Assembly: GCA_023701385.1 (NCBI GenBank)
Contig: JAMPXC010000021.1
Location: forward strand, 1 to 53,130
Length of the DNA stretch: 53,130 nucleotides
From: Pseudobdellovibrio sp.
GTDB taxonomy: Bacteria; Bdellovibrionota; Bdellovibrionia; Bdellovibrionales; Bdellovibrionaceae
Reading direction: 5' to 3'
Shown here: positions 15,989 to 24,676 of the stretch, one piece after another
How positions within the stretch are numbered: the stretch's first letter is position 1
How the letters are laid out: each line of letters opens with the position of its first letter
Notes under the pieces: generated by a model
Seen by the model: only the letters and a program-made list of their open reading frames with translations
Database searches by the model: none
Told to the model about the DNA's origin: nothing
Made by a program: the position numbers and the translations under genes

Positions 15989-17611
15989 CTAGTCTTTAAA
16001 TCTAAATTTCTTTTTCACTTGTTCTACGCCGGCACTAGCTGATGATTTGATAATTGGCGTGATGAACAAGACGTAGTTACTTGAATTTTTAGTAAAACCT
16101 TTTCCATGGTTTAAGGTGATAACTGCACCGGCACCAGTAGGGCCACCGAATTGGTTTTCACTTTTCTTAGAAATAATTCCGGCAATAGCAGCACTTTGAC
16201 GGCTGCGTACAGAAACCATTGTAGCCACATTAGTATCGGCAGAGAACATTAAACCTTGTTGGCCACCAGGAGCAGCCACAGTTTTTACTTTAAGCCCCAT
16301 TTGCACTAGTTCCGAACGCTCTGATTTGATCTGAGGTTTTAGCACAGACAGACTTAAAGTAAATGTTTGTGCATTCGCGGACTGGGGATTTGTTGTCGAA
16401 GTCGTTCCATTATTAACATTAAATGTTCGCGATAAACCCGATTCTTCAGTTTTATCTTGAGTTAATATTGATGCTGTATCTAGTAAACGAATATAACCAT
16501 GTGTTCTGGCCCAATTTAATTTCGGAAGCAAGTTATCCACGACAGCAGCTAATTCTGAAATACTTCCCGGAGCATTAGCTTGTCCTTGAGTTTGCGCCTC
16601 GCCTAAACCACGTAAAGACGGTGAAAACGTAAAGTTGAAACTTTTCATATAACGTTCAGCGTACTCAACAACGTGCATAACCACTTGGATCATTTTTGGT
16701 GGTGGCTCAGTTTTTTCTTCAGCTCTACGCACTTGAATTAAGTTGATCACGTAATTGTTAATGTCTGTTTGCGCTTTACGGTCAGACATCTGAAGGTTAA
16801 GTAAGTTTTCTTGGCCTCTTTCAGTTACGATATCCGGTAGATATAATAAAACGATATCGTTAATACGATTTTTTTCTTCGATAGAATTGACGTAACCTTC
16901 AAGTTTAATAAAGTCGCCAATTGAAGAAACGGTAATTTCAGGGTTATTAATATCGCGGGCGATATACTCAACAATTTTCTTTTTGGCGATCGGGCTTAAG
17001 CTCACCAAACTTGAAACGATCTGCGTTCCGCCCTCTTTAAATTGACCGATAACCTGACCAATTCGTTTTAAATCTTTTGGCAATAAAACGAAACCATCTA
17101 GAACAATACGGTTGTTTACGATTTTATATTCGATACCTTCAATATCTGCTAATAAGGCTTGAAGTTCACGTAATGTTTTTTCGATGCTTTGCGGACGGAT
17201 ATCGACACGTAATTCAACTAAAACCTGACCCGTTTTTTTATTATGAATGGTGATAATACCATTAGCTGCGTCTGGTTTAGTTGCGAACATCCTGAAAGTA
17301 TCAGTGCCTTTGATCCTTTGAATATCTAAAAGCTCTACGTTTCCTTTGTAGGTTAAAGGTATTTCAGGAATAGAAATTTCTTCGTCGTGTTTTACACCGG
17401 CGATTAGGTTTAATTGTCTTCTGATTCTACGTTTATTAGGTTCGCCTTTTAAAAGCTTAACATTGGTTCCGCCGCCTTCTTCAGTTTCTTCGTAGACGGG
17501 TTTTTCTTCGGGAGTTGAAGATGATGAAGGCGCAGAGCTTTGGGCATTTACAAACTGAAATGCAAAACACAAAATAAAAATTAAACGTAACCCTACGCTT
17601 TTTTTCAACAT
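15989..17611 (-). CDS. cpaC: Tad pilus outer-membrane secretin CpaC/RcpA
   Basis: Forms the outer-membrane channel for the Flp pilus. The signal peptide ends near residue 23 (FQFVNAQ), followed by a Ser/Glu-rich stretch. A T2SS/T3SS secretin N-terminal domain (~65-130) and a BON-like segment (~150-270) come next. The C-terminal secretin barrel domain (~300-525) includes GMKVKTVAAPGG-like and NVATMVSVRSRQSAAIAG segments and ends LFITPIIKSS. At 540 residues it is slightly longer than usual. It lies 3 bp downstream of cpaB and 22 bp upstream of the ATPase gene, in operon order typical of cpaB-cpaC. Confidence 0.9.
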   Translation of the reverse strand: MLKKSVGLRLIFILCFAFQFVNAQSSAPSSSSTPEEKPVYEETEEGGGTNVKLLKGEPNKRRIRRQLNLIAGVKHDEEISIPEIPLTYKGNVELLDIQRIKGTDTFRMFATKPDAANGIITIHNKKTGQVLVELRVDIRPQSIEKTLRELQALLADIEGIEYKIVNNRIVLDGFVLLPKDLKRIGQVIGQFKEGGTQIVSSLVSLSPIAKKKIVEYIARDINNPEITVSSIGDFIKLEGYVNSIEEKNRINDIVLLYLPDIVTERGQENLLNLQMSDRKAQTDINNYVINLIQVRRAEEKTEPPPKMIQVVMHVVEYAERYMKSFNFTFSPSLRGLGEAQTQGQANAPGSISELAAVVDNLLPKLNWARTHGYIRLLDTASILTQDKTEESGLSRTFNVNNGTTSTTNPQSANAQTFTLSLSVLKPQIKSERSELVQMGLKVKTVAAPGGQQGLMFSADTNVATMVSVRSRQSAAIAGIISKKSENQFGGPTGAGAVITLNHGKGFTKNSSNYVLFITPIIKSSASAGVEQVKKKFRFKD

Positions 17612-17614
17612 CCT

Positions 17615-18496
17615 CTAATTGCCTGGAGGACGACCTCCAGCTCCATTATTTAAGTTTGGCTGAACTGGCTGAGAAAAGCCACTGGACTGGTAAGCTCCTT
17701 GGCCCATTGTCTGGTTAATTGCTTTTTGTTGAATAGACTCTGCCGTAGAGGACGGAAGTCGAGCTACTTGCTTACGATCGTGTGGATTACGCAGTAAGAA
17801 AAATAAACTGCTCGGGTTAGTTGAAACTAAATACACCAGGTCCTGCGCACTAGATGAATCAACTTCGATTGTCACGTTACCGTATTTTGTATCACCTGTT
17901 AAAGTCGTTTGAATTAAACCACGGCCTGAAGGATCTTTTTCAATCGTACGTGGAATACTATTATTTAAGTTCACACCCGTAGCTAAGATAATAATATCTT
18001 GCATAAGTAACACGACCTCACGCTTCTGCGCAGCCCCTTTACCGGTATCAACAACCGCATAAATATCTACGCGGTCACCTGGGCGGATTAAACCTGCGTT
18101 CGCGCGGGTAGGATCAACCGGGATAGTTACAGCACGTTTATTTGGTGAAACTTGAATGGCCATTCCCGTATCTGGACCTGGCTCTAAAACTTTATTTTTT
18201 GTTAATGTCTGACCTTTTTTAATAGGAATAGCGGCGACTGTTCCCACAACATCTGGAATATCAGAGAAAGCATCTGGTTCAACATCGCTTTTATATTTTT
18301 CAACAACTTCTAAAGCATTATCGTAGATTGTATCTAAATCACGAATATCTTCTTTGGCTACAACGACACGCGCCTTCGCTCCAAGTTGTTTATCGACTTC
18401 AGCTTTTTTCTCTTGGGAATATGTGTACAGCATGAAGGTTGCAAAGATGCCTGCACCTAAAGAAATCCACAAATTTTTTGATTCATTTGGTCCCAT
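17615..18496 (-). CDS. cpaB: Flp pilus assembly protein CpaB/RcpC
   Basis: The 293-residue protein has one N-terminal membrane segment (LWISLGAGIFATFMLYTY). A SAF domain follows (VVVAKEDIRDLDTIYDNALEVVEKY..., ~44-108), then the RcpC/CpaB domain (RPGDRVDIYAVVDTG, ~139-153) and a Gln/Asn/Pro-rich tail. CpaB is a periplasmic partner of the secretin in Tad pilus assembly. GGGGGA precedes the ATG closely. It lies between the TadE-like pseudopilin genes and cpaC in the same transcription unit. Confidence 0.92.
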   Translation of the reverse strand: MGPNESKNLWISLGAGIFATFMLYTYSQEKKAEVDKQLGAKARVVVAKEDIRDLDTIYDNALEVVEKYKSDVEPDAFSDIPDVVGTVAAIPIKKGQTLTKNKVLEPGPDTGMAIQVSPNKRAVTIPVDPTRANAGLIRPGDRVDIYAVVDTGKGAAQKREVVLLMQDIIILATGVNLNNSIPRTIEKDPSGRGLIQTTLTGDTKYGNVTIEVDSSSAQDLVYLVSTNPSSLFFLLRNPHDRKQVARLPSSTAESIQQKAINQTMGQGAYQSSGFSQPVQPNLNNGAGGRPPGN

Positions 18497-18519
18497 TATT
18501 CCCCCAAAAAGTCGAATAC

Positions 18520-19035
18520 TTAATTCGTCACCTTACATTCGGCATTTAAACAGATTCCATAAACGGTCTTGATCCAAATTTCTGGGGTAGCTGGCATACT
18601 TTCTTTACCTTCAGATTCTGAAGTTACAGACCAAATACCAGTGCCGTTAGGACCTCCGTCTACAAATTTATGGCTATCTCCATCACCTTTAATGTTATCA
18701 GGAAAAGAAACTTTGCGAACTGTTGCTGGCCAAATGTCGCGTTGTTCGGTAGGAACGTTACCATCTTGAATAGTTCCATGAACACGGGTCATTGCTTTTT
18801 TATAATTAATTTTAAAATCAGCCCCAGGGCGAAAATACATTAAGTTCGAACGAAAACGAAAAGTTTCTAAAGTGTAATTGTAAGAAGCGATTGAGTTTAA
18901 AATTCCGGAATGAATAGCTCCGAAAAATCCCAGTGTAAAATTAAATAAAATAACGATCGTAAATAAAACAGGAATCGACTCTACTAAAGCCATTCCACGT
19001 TCGGTTTTTTTAAAGGTGCGTTTATTCTTTTTCAT
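18520..19035 (-). CDS. TadE/F-like minor pilin
   Basis: The ATG at 19035 comes one base after the previous stop (TAATATG), so translation is probably coupled. An alternative ATG at 19047 adds four residues. A basic leader ending ERG is followed by MALVESIPVLFTIVILFNF. This gives a prepilin site G|MALVE with Glu at +5, then a hydrophobic helix. The ~130-residue remainder is beta-rich and polar, with two C-terminal cysteines (CLNAEC) likely to form a disulphide. It fits the TadE/TadF pseudopilin class, which primes or decorates Flp pili. Confidence 0.78.
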   Translation of the reverse strand: MKKNKRTFKKTERGMALVESIPVLFTIVILFNFTLGFFGAIHSGILNSIASYNYTLETFRFRSNLMYFRPGADFKINYKKAMTRVHGTIQDGNVPTEQRDIWPATVRKVSFPDNIKGDGDSHKFVDGGPNGTGIWSVTSESEGKESMPATPEIWIKTVYGICLNAECKVTN

Positions 19036-19036
19036 A

Positions 19037-19729
19037 TTAGCACCCATTGTCTTCTATCGAGGCGTATTTTTCAGGAACTCTTGTGTCGCCTTGGTTTAAG
19101 GGAGAATTTTTCCACGCCGGTTCTTGCGGAAGTTGGCTTATGCCTTGAGTAAACTTTTCTTTAAAAAAGTCTCTACATTCATCATAGGAAGGGTGGCGAA
19201 ATAAAATAGCACGAATCGGAAATTTAAATTCCTGCGGAGACTCGGTCACTTTACCTAAAAAAGGAACCTGTAAGCCTTTAAATAAAATAAGGTCGATACT
19301 TGCTTCAACACCAATCCAAGGATGACGGGCTTCACCACCAGACTCAGAAGCATTGTCTTTATCGATGGCACTGTCTTTTTTCTTAATCATATCAGAGATA
19401 TCACCAACGGCAAAATCATTGGCTTCGTTGGATTTTGGCATTCTGAACCATGGCGAGTCGGCACCTTCACCAGTTAATAATGGAAACGCTGCTGTTAAAT
19501 TTGTGTATTTCGTCGTAGCCAAAGTACGGGAATCACCAGGCACTTTATTTCCAGCAGCGTGAGCACGCGCCGCAGACCATACGATGTACTGAGCAATTTC
19601 TACGGTAGTTAATGCAAATGTTAAAGCAAAAATTAAAATACCCGAGCCAATAACCATAGTGAATGCAAAAAGAAATTCTGCAGTCATAAAACCTGAATTA
19701 TTTTTTGGTAATTGGCTAATTTTTTTCAC
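19037..19729 (-). CDS. TadE/G-like minor pilin
   Basis: The 230-residue protein has a short polar leader ending NNSG, then FMTAEFLFAFTMVIGSGILIF. The site is G|FMTAE with Glu at +5, followed by a long hydrophobic helix, as in class III prepilins. The C-terminal domain (~60-230) is polar and contains cysteines near the end (DECRDFF, NGC). It overlaps the leader region of the next gene and starts 3 bp after the previous one ends. It probably acts as a minor pilin of the Flp system; TadE-like is a class call, not a family match. Confidence 0.75.
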   Translation of the reverse strand: MKKISQLPKNNSGFMTAEFLFAFTMVIGSGILIFALTFALTTVEIAQYIVWSAARAHAAGNKVPGDSRTLATTKYTNLTAAFPLLTGEGADSPWFRMPKSNEANDFAVGDISDMIKKKDSAIDKDNASESGGEARHPWIGVEASIDLILFKGLQVPFLGKVTESPQEFKFPIRAILFRHPSYDECRDFFKEKFTQGISQLPQEPAWKNSPLNQGDTRVPEKYASIEDNGC

Positions 19730-19732
19730 TAT

Positions 19733-20065
19733 CTATCTCGGATCAGAGCTTAACGCTCGGCTAATAGAGTTAGGGTGGCATTGCGAAAGATTTTGTTTTT
19801 TCTTATTAGCACCTAAGCCTTCGCAAGATTCACGAAAGGTTCCAAAACCCGTCATGTTGCGCATGCTTTTTACAGGCCCACTGAATAATTTTGTAATCAT
19901 TTTTTGTTGTTTGATTTTTCCGGTGACGAACATAAAAGTTCCGATCAACAGAGCCAAAAGTAGCACGCCTTCAATAGCAAATTGTCCTCGTCGATTACGA
20001 AGAACGGAAGTTCGGCAAAGCCGACTAACTGCTTTACTCTTTCTTTTCCCACGGCACGCGTTCAC
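19733..20065 (-). CDS. Small prepilin-like protein, GTG start
   Basis: I choose the GTG at 20065 because GGAGG lies exactly 5 bp upstream. The open frame reaches another GTG at 20101 with a poor site. The gene then overlaps the upstream pilin-like ORF by 32 bp in another frame. The 110-residue product has a basic leader (RNRRG), then QFAIEGVLLLALLIGTFMFV, with cleavage site G|QFAIE and Glu at +5. A short polar domain with two cysteines (ESCEGLG, SQCHPN) follows. It fits a class III minor pilin. Confidence 0.7.
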   Translation of the reverse strand: MNACRGKRKSKAVSRLCRTSVLRNRRGQFAIEGVLLLALLIGTFMFVTGKIKQQKMITKLFSGPVKSMRNMTGFGTFRESCEGLGANKKKQNLSQCHPNSISRALSSDPR

Positions 20066-20240
20066 TGTCGCCTCCGGAATTAGGATAAGGTTTGAAGCCA
20101 CTACCTGTCGCCAGCTGCGTTTCTACACGAGCTCCTAATTTAACACTTCCGTTATGGAAGCCATTCTTAGGTGCTCTTAACAAAGCGGGCATCAGAACGA
20201 GTCCCGCTAAAGCTAAGAGTACGACGTATTCAATCGTCAT
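20034..20240 (-). CDS. Flp-like pilin ORF without leader peptide
   Basis: The 68-residue product starts directly with MTIEYVVLLALAGLVLMPALL, the mature N-terminus of a Flp-type pilin (T-x-E-Y then a hydrophobic helix). It has no basic leader or Gly cleavage site. It lies in the same frame as flp, three codons after the flp TAG stop (TAG TAT CTC ATG), with only a weak Shine-Dalgarno. It may be a minor pilin read through from flp, an unprocessed membrane protein, or a decayed copy. Its reading frame is intact and its polar tail (KPYPNSGGDSERVPWEKKE) looks coding. Confidence 0.6.
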   Translation of the reverse strand: MTIEYVVLLALAGLVLMPALLRAPKNGFHNGSVKLGARVETQLATGSGFKPYPNSGGDSERVPWEKKE

Positions 20241-20246
20241 GAGATA

Positions 20247-20456
20247 CTAGTCAACTTTCGTTGAATCTTGTACTGATTGACCGATTTTACCGCTTAAATC
20301 TTCTGTCGTTTCGCCCAATTTCTTTTTGATTTTTGGACCGAACACCATAACGATACCTACAACAACCGCAACTAGTAAGATGTACTCTGTAGCACCTTGA
20401 CCACGGTTATTTTTTAACATGTTTTTTCTTAAACGATTTCTTAACTTAGCTAGCAT
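20247..20456 (-). CDS. flp: Flp-type (type IVb) major pilin
   Basis: The 69-residue prepilin has a basic leader (MLAKLRNRLRKNMLKNNRG), cleavage at G|QGATEY with Glu at +5 and Tyr at +6, a hydrophobic helix (ILLVAVVVGIVMVF) and a short charged tail. These are the defining features of Flp pilins. It is the first gene of the minus-strand pilus operon, and GGGGG lies just before the ATG. The prepilin peptidase (CpaA/TadV) needed to process it is not in the window. Confidence 0.93.
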   Translation of the reverse strand: MLAKLRNRLRKNMLKNNRGQGATEYILLVAVVVGIVMVFGPKIKKKLGETTEDLSGKIGQSVQDSTKVD

Positions 20457-20558
20457 TTTAGGCCCCCTATTTACGCTATATGTGAACTGTATCGACTTAT
20501 TTTAAGAAAAACTTGATGGATAATAGACTAGCAAAACGAAAAAAATATGGAGCGTCGA

Positions 20559-20909
20559 ATGTCTCATTCTGAGAAATACGTCTCGACAAGACCCAGACCA
20601 AGGCCTAGAATACAGAATAGCTCTTACTATGAGCTATGCATCAGACTTAATATTGATCAGTTAGCCATGAAAACTTCTATAAACACAGACCTAACTATTA
20701 AAGGCGAAAGCGTGCACGTGCAGACCGAAGACTGGGGACACGAGCATAAAAAATTAGTCGCGCGCGTGTATCGACACGGGCGCATGGTGAAGTCATTTGA
20801 AGTTCCTTATGAAAAACTAACAGCGCCGCTAACAGATAAAGTGCGCCAAGGTTATGCCCAGCAATTACATCAAAAAGTAATCGACTGGGTTCATGAGGGT
20901 GGAATGTAA
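20559..20909 (+). CDS. Conserved-looking small protein upstream of ftsE
   Basis: The ATG at 20559 has GGAG 6 bp upstream; the ATG at 20547 has no site, and a further ATG at 20667 is possible. The N-terminus is basic (RPRPRPR). The C-terminal ~75 residues (KTSINTDLTIKGESVHVQTE, then HKKLVARVYRHGRMV) look like a compact beta-rich cytoplasmic domain. The stop overlaps the ftsE start by one base (TAATG), so it is likely translated together with the cell-division operon. I do not recognise the family. Confidence 0.7.
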   Translation: MSHSEKYVSTRPRPRPRIQNSSYYELCIRLNIDQLAMKTSINTDLTIKGESVHVQTEDWGHEHKKLVARVYRHGRMVKSFEVPYEKLTAPLTDKVRQGYAQQLHQKVIDWVHEGGM

Positions 20910-21580
20910 TGTCCATTATCGAGCTAAGCCACGTTTACAAAACTTATCAAAACGATCGCCATGCTTTAAAAAATATCTCATTCTCTGCAGATGCTGGAGA
21001 TTTTATTTTCCTGACCGGGCATTCAGGGGCTGGAAAATCTACCTTATTTAAAATTTTATCAGCGCAAGAGTCTGCAACCAGCGGTTCAGTTTCGGTGTTT
21101 GGTAAAAATATGACTGAATATGATTACCATAATATTCACGAATACCGTAGACAGATTGGCATTATCTTTCAGGATTTTAAATTAATTCCAGAAATTACCA
21201 ATCGGACGAATTTAGAAATTCCGCTAAGCGTATTAGGTAAAAGCCGCAAAGACATTGATGCCGAATTAATGCAGATCGTAGATCTTGTGGGCATTAAACA
21301 TTCGTATCTTGATGAATATCCAGAATCATTATCCGGCGGTGAACAGCAAAAAATTGCTGTAGCCCGTGCGATTATTCACCGTCCTAAAATTATTTTTGCC
21401 GATGAGCCAACGGGTAACTTAGATAAAGCCGCAAGTCTTAATATTTTAATGATTCTTAAAGAGCTGACCAAATGGCAAACAACTGTTTTATTTGCTACCC
21501 ATGATGAAAACCTGATGAGCCAGGTGCAAGGTAAAGTGATTCACTTAAAAAACGGCGAGATCGAGAGTGCGCGGCTATGA
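20909..21580 (+). CDS. ftsE: Cell-division ABC transporter ATPase FtsE
   Basis: ATPase of the FtsEX complex that transmits divisome signals across the membrane to murein hydrolase activators. Walker A is GHSGAGKST (~36-44), the signature is LSGGEQQKIAVARA, and Walker B is IIFADEPTGNLD. The 223-residue length is standard. Its last 4 bases overlap the ftsX start (ATGA), as is normal for this pair. Next to ftsX, an envC-like gene and ctpA, this is a cell-division operon rather than a LolD-type exporter. Confidence 0.95.
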   Translation: MSIIELSHVYKTYQNDRHALKNISFSADAGDFIFLTGHSGAGKSTLFKILSAQESATSGSVSVFGKNMTEYDYHNIHEYRRQIGIIFQDFKLIPEITNRTNLEIPLSVLGKSRKDIDAELMQIVDLVGIKHSYLDEYPESLSGGEQQKIAVARAIIHRPKIIFADEPTGNLDKAASLNILMILKELTKWQTTVLFATHDENLMSQVQGKVIHLKNGEIESARL

Positions 21581-22410
21581 AAAGTGTTTTTCACATCATT
21601 ATCGGTTTATTTTTTTCATTGTTAGTTTCTGTTTTAGTGACGCAAAACAATATCAACCTTTTTATGGGTGATGCCGATGATTTTAAAAAAGCGACAATTT
21701 ATTTTAAACAGACCACATTAGAATCAGAAGCTGATAAATTTGCTCAAGAAAAACTACAAAAAGTAGAAAAAGTAAAAAAAATCAGTAAAGAAGATGCTAT
21801 TCAGGATTTTAAAAACACTTTCGGCGATTTTTCAAAAAACTTATCTGATTTAGATACATTGACAGATCTTGTGCCGATTTCTTACGAGGTGGTTTTTACT
21901 AATCTTGACGACCGTAAACAGTTTATCGCCAGCGAGGCCTCGAATGAATTAGTCGATGAAATCGTGGCCGTGGATCAGGTTTTTTCGCGCTATACGTCTT
22001 TGCAAAAAAGCTTAGGAGCTTTTACATTCACTTTATTTGCGATTAGCTTTTTAGTTTGTGCGCTTCTCACTTCGCTACTGATTAAAAACATGATTAACAA
22101 CGATCAAAGACAAATCGAAATCTATGCTTTGTTCGGACAAAGCTACAGTGCGATTGTTAAAAAGTATTTTAAAAATCTTTTAAGTTTTTTTGTGACAACA
22201 GCTGTATTGAGCCTGGTTGTAGTATTTGTGTTTTTTACGATCTTTAAAGTTAAACTGCATGCCACACCTGATTTAAAGTTTATGGCCGAGCGTTTAACAT
22301 TTCTATCAGTTTCGCAGTTTTTAATTTTAGTTTTAAGTTTTGCAGTAGCTTATTTTGGTGGGCTTTACATAGTTTTAAAGCGATCGGTCTTAAAATCATT
22401 TCAACGCTAA
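21577..22410 (+). CDS. ftsX: Cell-division protein FtsX
   Basis: Membrane partner of FtsE. The 277-residue protein has a first membrane helix at ~4-22, a periplasmic loop of ~130 residues, then three more membrane helices (~150-175, ~205-228, ~245-270). This is the four-helix FtsX topology. The extracytoplasmic loop is the part that binds EnvC/PcsB-type activators, and the next gene encodes such a protein one base downstream. Confidence 0.93.
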   Translation: MKSVFHIIIGLFFSLLVSVLVTQNNINLFMGDADDFKKATIYFKQTTLESEADKFAQEKLQKVEKVKKISKEDAIQDFKNTFGDFSKNLSDLDTLTDLVPISYEVVFTNLDDRKQFIASEASNELVDEIVAVDQVFSRYTSLQKSLGAFTFTLFAISFLVCALLTSLLIKNMINNDQRQIEIYALFGQSYSAIVKKYFKNLLSFFVTTAVLSLVVVFVFFTIFKVKLHATPDLKFMAERLTFLSVSQFLILVLSFAVAYFGGLYIVLKRSVLKSFQR

Positions 22411-22411
22411 C

Positions 22412-23311
22412 ATGAAATTTTTAATCATCTTTTTTATTACAGTGTTTGTTCAGGCGGCTCCCGAAAAGTCGCTTGAACAAAATATCCTGCAAATTGAAAA
22501 AGATATTGCTGAAGCTTATGGTAAAATTTCAGTAAATAACCAAGCTATCGCCACAGCGCAAAAGCAAATTTCAGATATTAACCAAAATGTCGAAGATAAA
22601 AAGAAATACTTAGCTAAACGTTTACTGGCGCAAAAAAGTATTAAATCAATGAGCTGGTTTTTGGCTCTGGATACAAAAAATAAAGCTATTTTAGATCGCA
22701 ATTTTAAAATCTTTAAAAATATTAATTCCTCCGATGTGACGGCTTTATATGAATACAAGCTGGCGTTAGAAGAAGTAAAAAACCAAGAACAGCTTTTAGA
22801 ATCAGAAAATAAAAAGCTGGTAGAACTTACAAAATACTTACAAAACCAAGAAGCCAAATTAAAAAAAGCCGAACAAGAACAAATCGCTTTGTTAGAGAAA
22901 ATTCGCAATATCGATCACTTGTTAAATTACAAAGGCAAACTGTCTTTGCCAGCACGCGCACCACTGCTGGAGCGTTTCGGGAGTTCACACGATCGCGATA
23001 ACCAGTATGCGTTGTTGGTCAAAGGCCTAGTGATGGATGGTAAAGATAAACAAGCGGTCTCTGCTTTCGGTCCAGGCAAGGTCATTTTTCGTGACCAGGT
23101 TCCGTATTGGGGAGATTCTGTAATTATAAGTCACAAAGGTGGGTACTATTCAGTGTACGCCGGGGTGGATAATGCCGTAGTAAAGGTGGATGACGTTGTC
23201 TTAAATGAACAGATCATCGCTTACATGAACGGAAAAGAATTTTACTTCGAACTGCGACACTTAAATATACCGTTAAATCCTTTAAGCTGGATTAGGAAAG
23301 ACAATGACTAA
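22412..23311 (+). CDS. EnvC-like murein hydrolase activator (degenerate M23 domain)
   Basis: The 299-residue product has a signal peptide (MKFLIIFFITVFVQA), then a long coiled coil (~20-170; many K/E/Q heptads). The C-terminal LytM/M23-like domain runs from ~205 to 299 (GPGKVIFRDQVPYWGDSVII, ELRHLNIPLNPLSWI). The metal-binding H-x3-D and H-x-H motifs of active M23 peptidases are absent. It should therefore act, like EnvC, by activating amidases rather than cutting peptidoglycan. It lies between ftsX and ctpA and overlaps ctpA by 8 bp. Function follows from fold and context. Confidence 0.88.
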   Translation: MKFLIIFFITVFVQAAPEKSLEQNILQIEKDIAEAYGKISVNNQAIATAQKQISDINQNVEDKKKYLAKRLLAQKSIKSMSWFLALDTKNKAILDRNFKIFKNINSSDVTALYEYKLALEEVKNQEQLLESENKKLVELTKYLQNQEAKLKKAEQEQIALLEKIRNIDHLLNYKGKLSLPARAPLLERFGSSHDRDNQYALLVKGLVMDGKDKQAVSAFGPGKVIFRDQVPYWGDSVIISHKGGYYSVYAGVDNAVVKVDDVVLNEQIIAYMNGKEFYFELRHLNIPLNPLSWIRKDND

Positions 23312-24650
23312 GACTAAAAAAATTTCTGGAGCCTTACTTCTTTTATTCGTGGTGTTTACTGCAAAACCAATGTGGTCATGGGCCGAAGAAAGATATTCAG
23401 ATCTGCAAAACTTTTCAAAAATTTTAAATCTAGTTCAGCAGTATTACGTAGAACCTGTTGATACAAAAAAATTAGTGAATGGCGCAATCAAAGGAATGTT
23501 ACGTGAACTTGATCCGCACACAAACTATATGCCGCCAGATATTTTTAAAGATTTTGAATCAGAAACAGCCGGTGAATTCGGTGGTCTTGGTATCGAAATT
23601 TCAATTCAAAATGGTGTGTTAACAATTATTTCTCCGATCGAAGACACGCCAGCTTGGAAAGCCGGAATCAAACCAGGCGATAAAGTGATCGCGATTGACG
23701 GTAATTCAACAAAAGGTTTTTCATTAGTTGAAGCTTCCGCCCTTTTAAAAGGTAAACGTGGTGAGCCAGTAGTTTTATCAGTTGTTCGTGATAATGCGGA
23801 TAAACCTGTGGATATCACAGTGGTGCGTGGCCAAGTTAAAATTAAATCTGTTAAAGCCACTCAGCTTGATGATGGTTATTTATACGTAAAAATCACAAGC
23901 TTTATTGAAACAACTCATAAAGAGTTAGAAAAAGCTTTAAACGATTATAAATCTAACAATAAAGGCAAAATGGAAGGTATCTTAATCGACTTAAGAAAAA
24001 ATCCAGGCGGCCTTTTAGATCAAGCGATCAAAATCTGTGACATGTTCTTAAAAGAAGGTGTGATCGTATCAACAATCGCCCGTGATCCAAAAAATAAAGA
24101 TGTAACTTATGCTTCTAAAAAAGCTGAGTACGGCGATGTTCCTATCGTGATTTTAATTAACGAATATTCGGCATCAGCTTCTGAGATTGTGTCAGGTGCC
24201 TTACAAGATAACAAACGCGCTTTAATCGTGGGTGAAAGAAGCTTCGGTAAAGGTTCAGTGCAATCAGTGATTAAATTAGGTGATGGCAGCGGTTTAAAAT
24301 TAACTGTGGCTCGTTACTATACGCCGAGCGGTATTTCAATCCAAGCTGAAGGTATCAAACCAGATATCGAAATCGAAGATGTGAACTCAGAACTTTTTTC
24401 GAAAGCATTAAACGAGAAAAAATCAGTGCGTGAGCAAGACATCACAGGTCACTTAATCGGAGCAAAAGAAAAAGAAAAAAAAGGTAAAGCTAAAATCGAC
24501 ACAAGTGCCGCTGCTTGGTGGAAAGACGTGGCGAGCAAAAAAGATTCTGAGTTAACAGAAAAAGAAAGACTGTTTAAAACAGATTATCAAGGCTACCAAG
24601 CGTATTCTTACTTACGAGCGATGAAAACATTAAGCTCTTTAAAGAAATAA
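23304..24650 (+). CDS. ctpA: S41-family carboxy-terminal processing protease
   Basis: Periplasmic serine protease with a Ser-Lys dyad. The N-terminal membrane/signal segment is followed by an S41 N-terminal helical region and a PDZ domain (~95-180; EFGGLGIEISIQNGVLTII). The catalytic core carries the SASASE motif (residues 289-294) and the general-base Lys316 in GERSFGKGS. The C-terminal ~75 residues are Lys/Glu-rich. In many bacteria ctpA follows ftsEX-envC and degrades murein hydrolases or their activators. The 8-bp overlap with the envC-like gene supports joint expression. A strong terminator follows. Confidence 0.94.
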   Translation: MTKTKKISGALLLLFVVFTAKPMWSWAEERYSDLQNFSKILNLVQQYYVEPVDTKKLVNGAIKGMLRELDPHTNYMPPDIFKDFESETAGEFGGLGIEISIQNGVLTIISPIEDTPAWKAGIKPGDKVIAIDGNSTKGFSLVEASALLKGKRGEPVVLSVVRDNADKPVDITVVRGQVKIKSVKATQLDDGYLYVKITSFIETTHKELEKALNDYKSNNKGKMEGILIDLRKNPGGLLDQAIKICDMFLKEGVIVSTIARDPKNKDVTYASKKAEYGDVPIVILINEYSASASEIVSGALQDNKRALIVGERSFGKGSVQSVIKLGDGSGLKLTVARYYTPSGISIQAEGIKPDIEIEDVNSELFSKALNEKKSVREQDITGHLIGAKEKEKKGKAKIDTSAAAWWKDVASKKDSELTEKERLFKTDYQGYQAYSYLRAMKTLSSLKK

Positions 24651-24676
24651 GATACGGCTTACCCAATTTGGGCAAT

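Noticed and set aside
19659-20138. 159-residue plus-strand frame opposite the pilin-like genes
   Set aside because: No start site, no recognisable domain, and antisense to three small genes with pilin signatures and good ribosome-binding sites.
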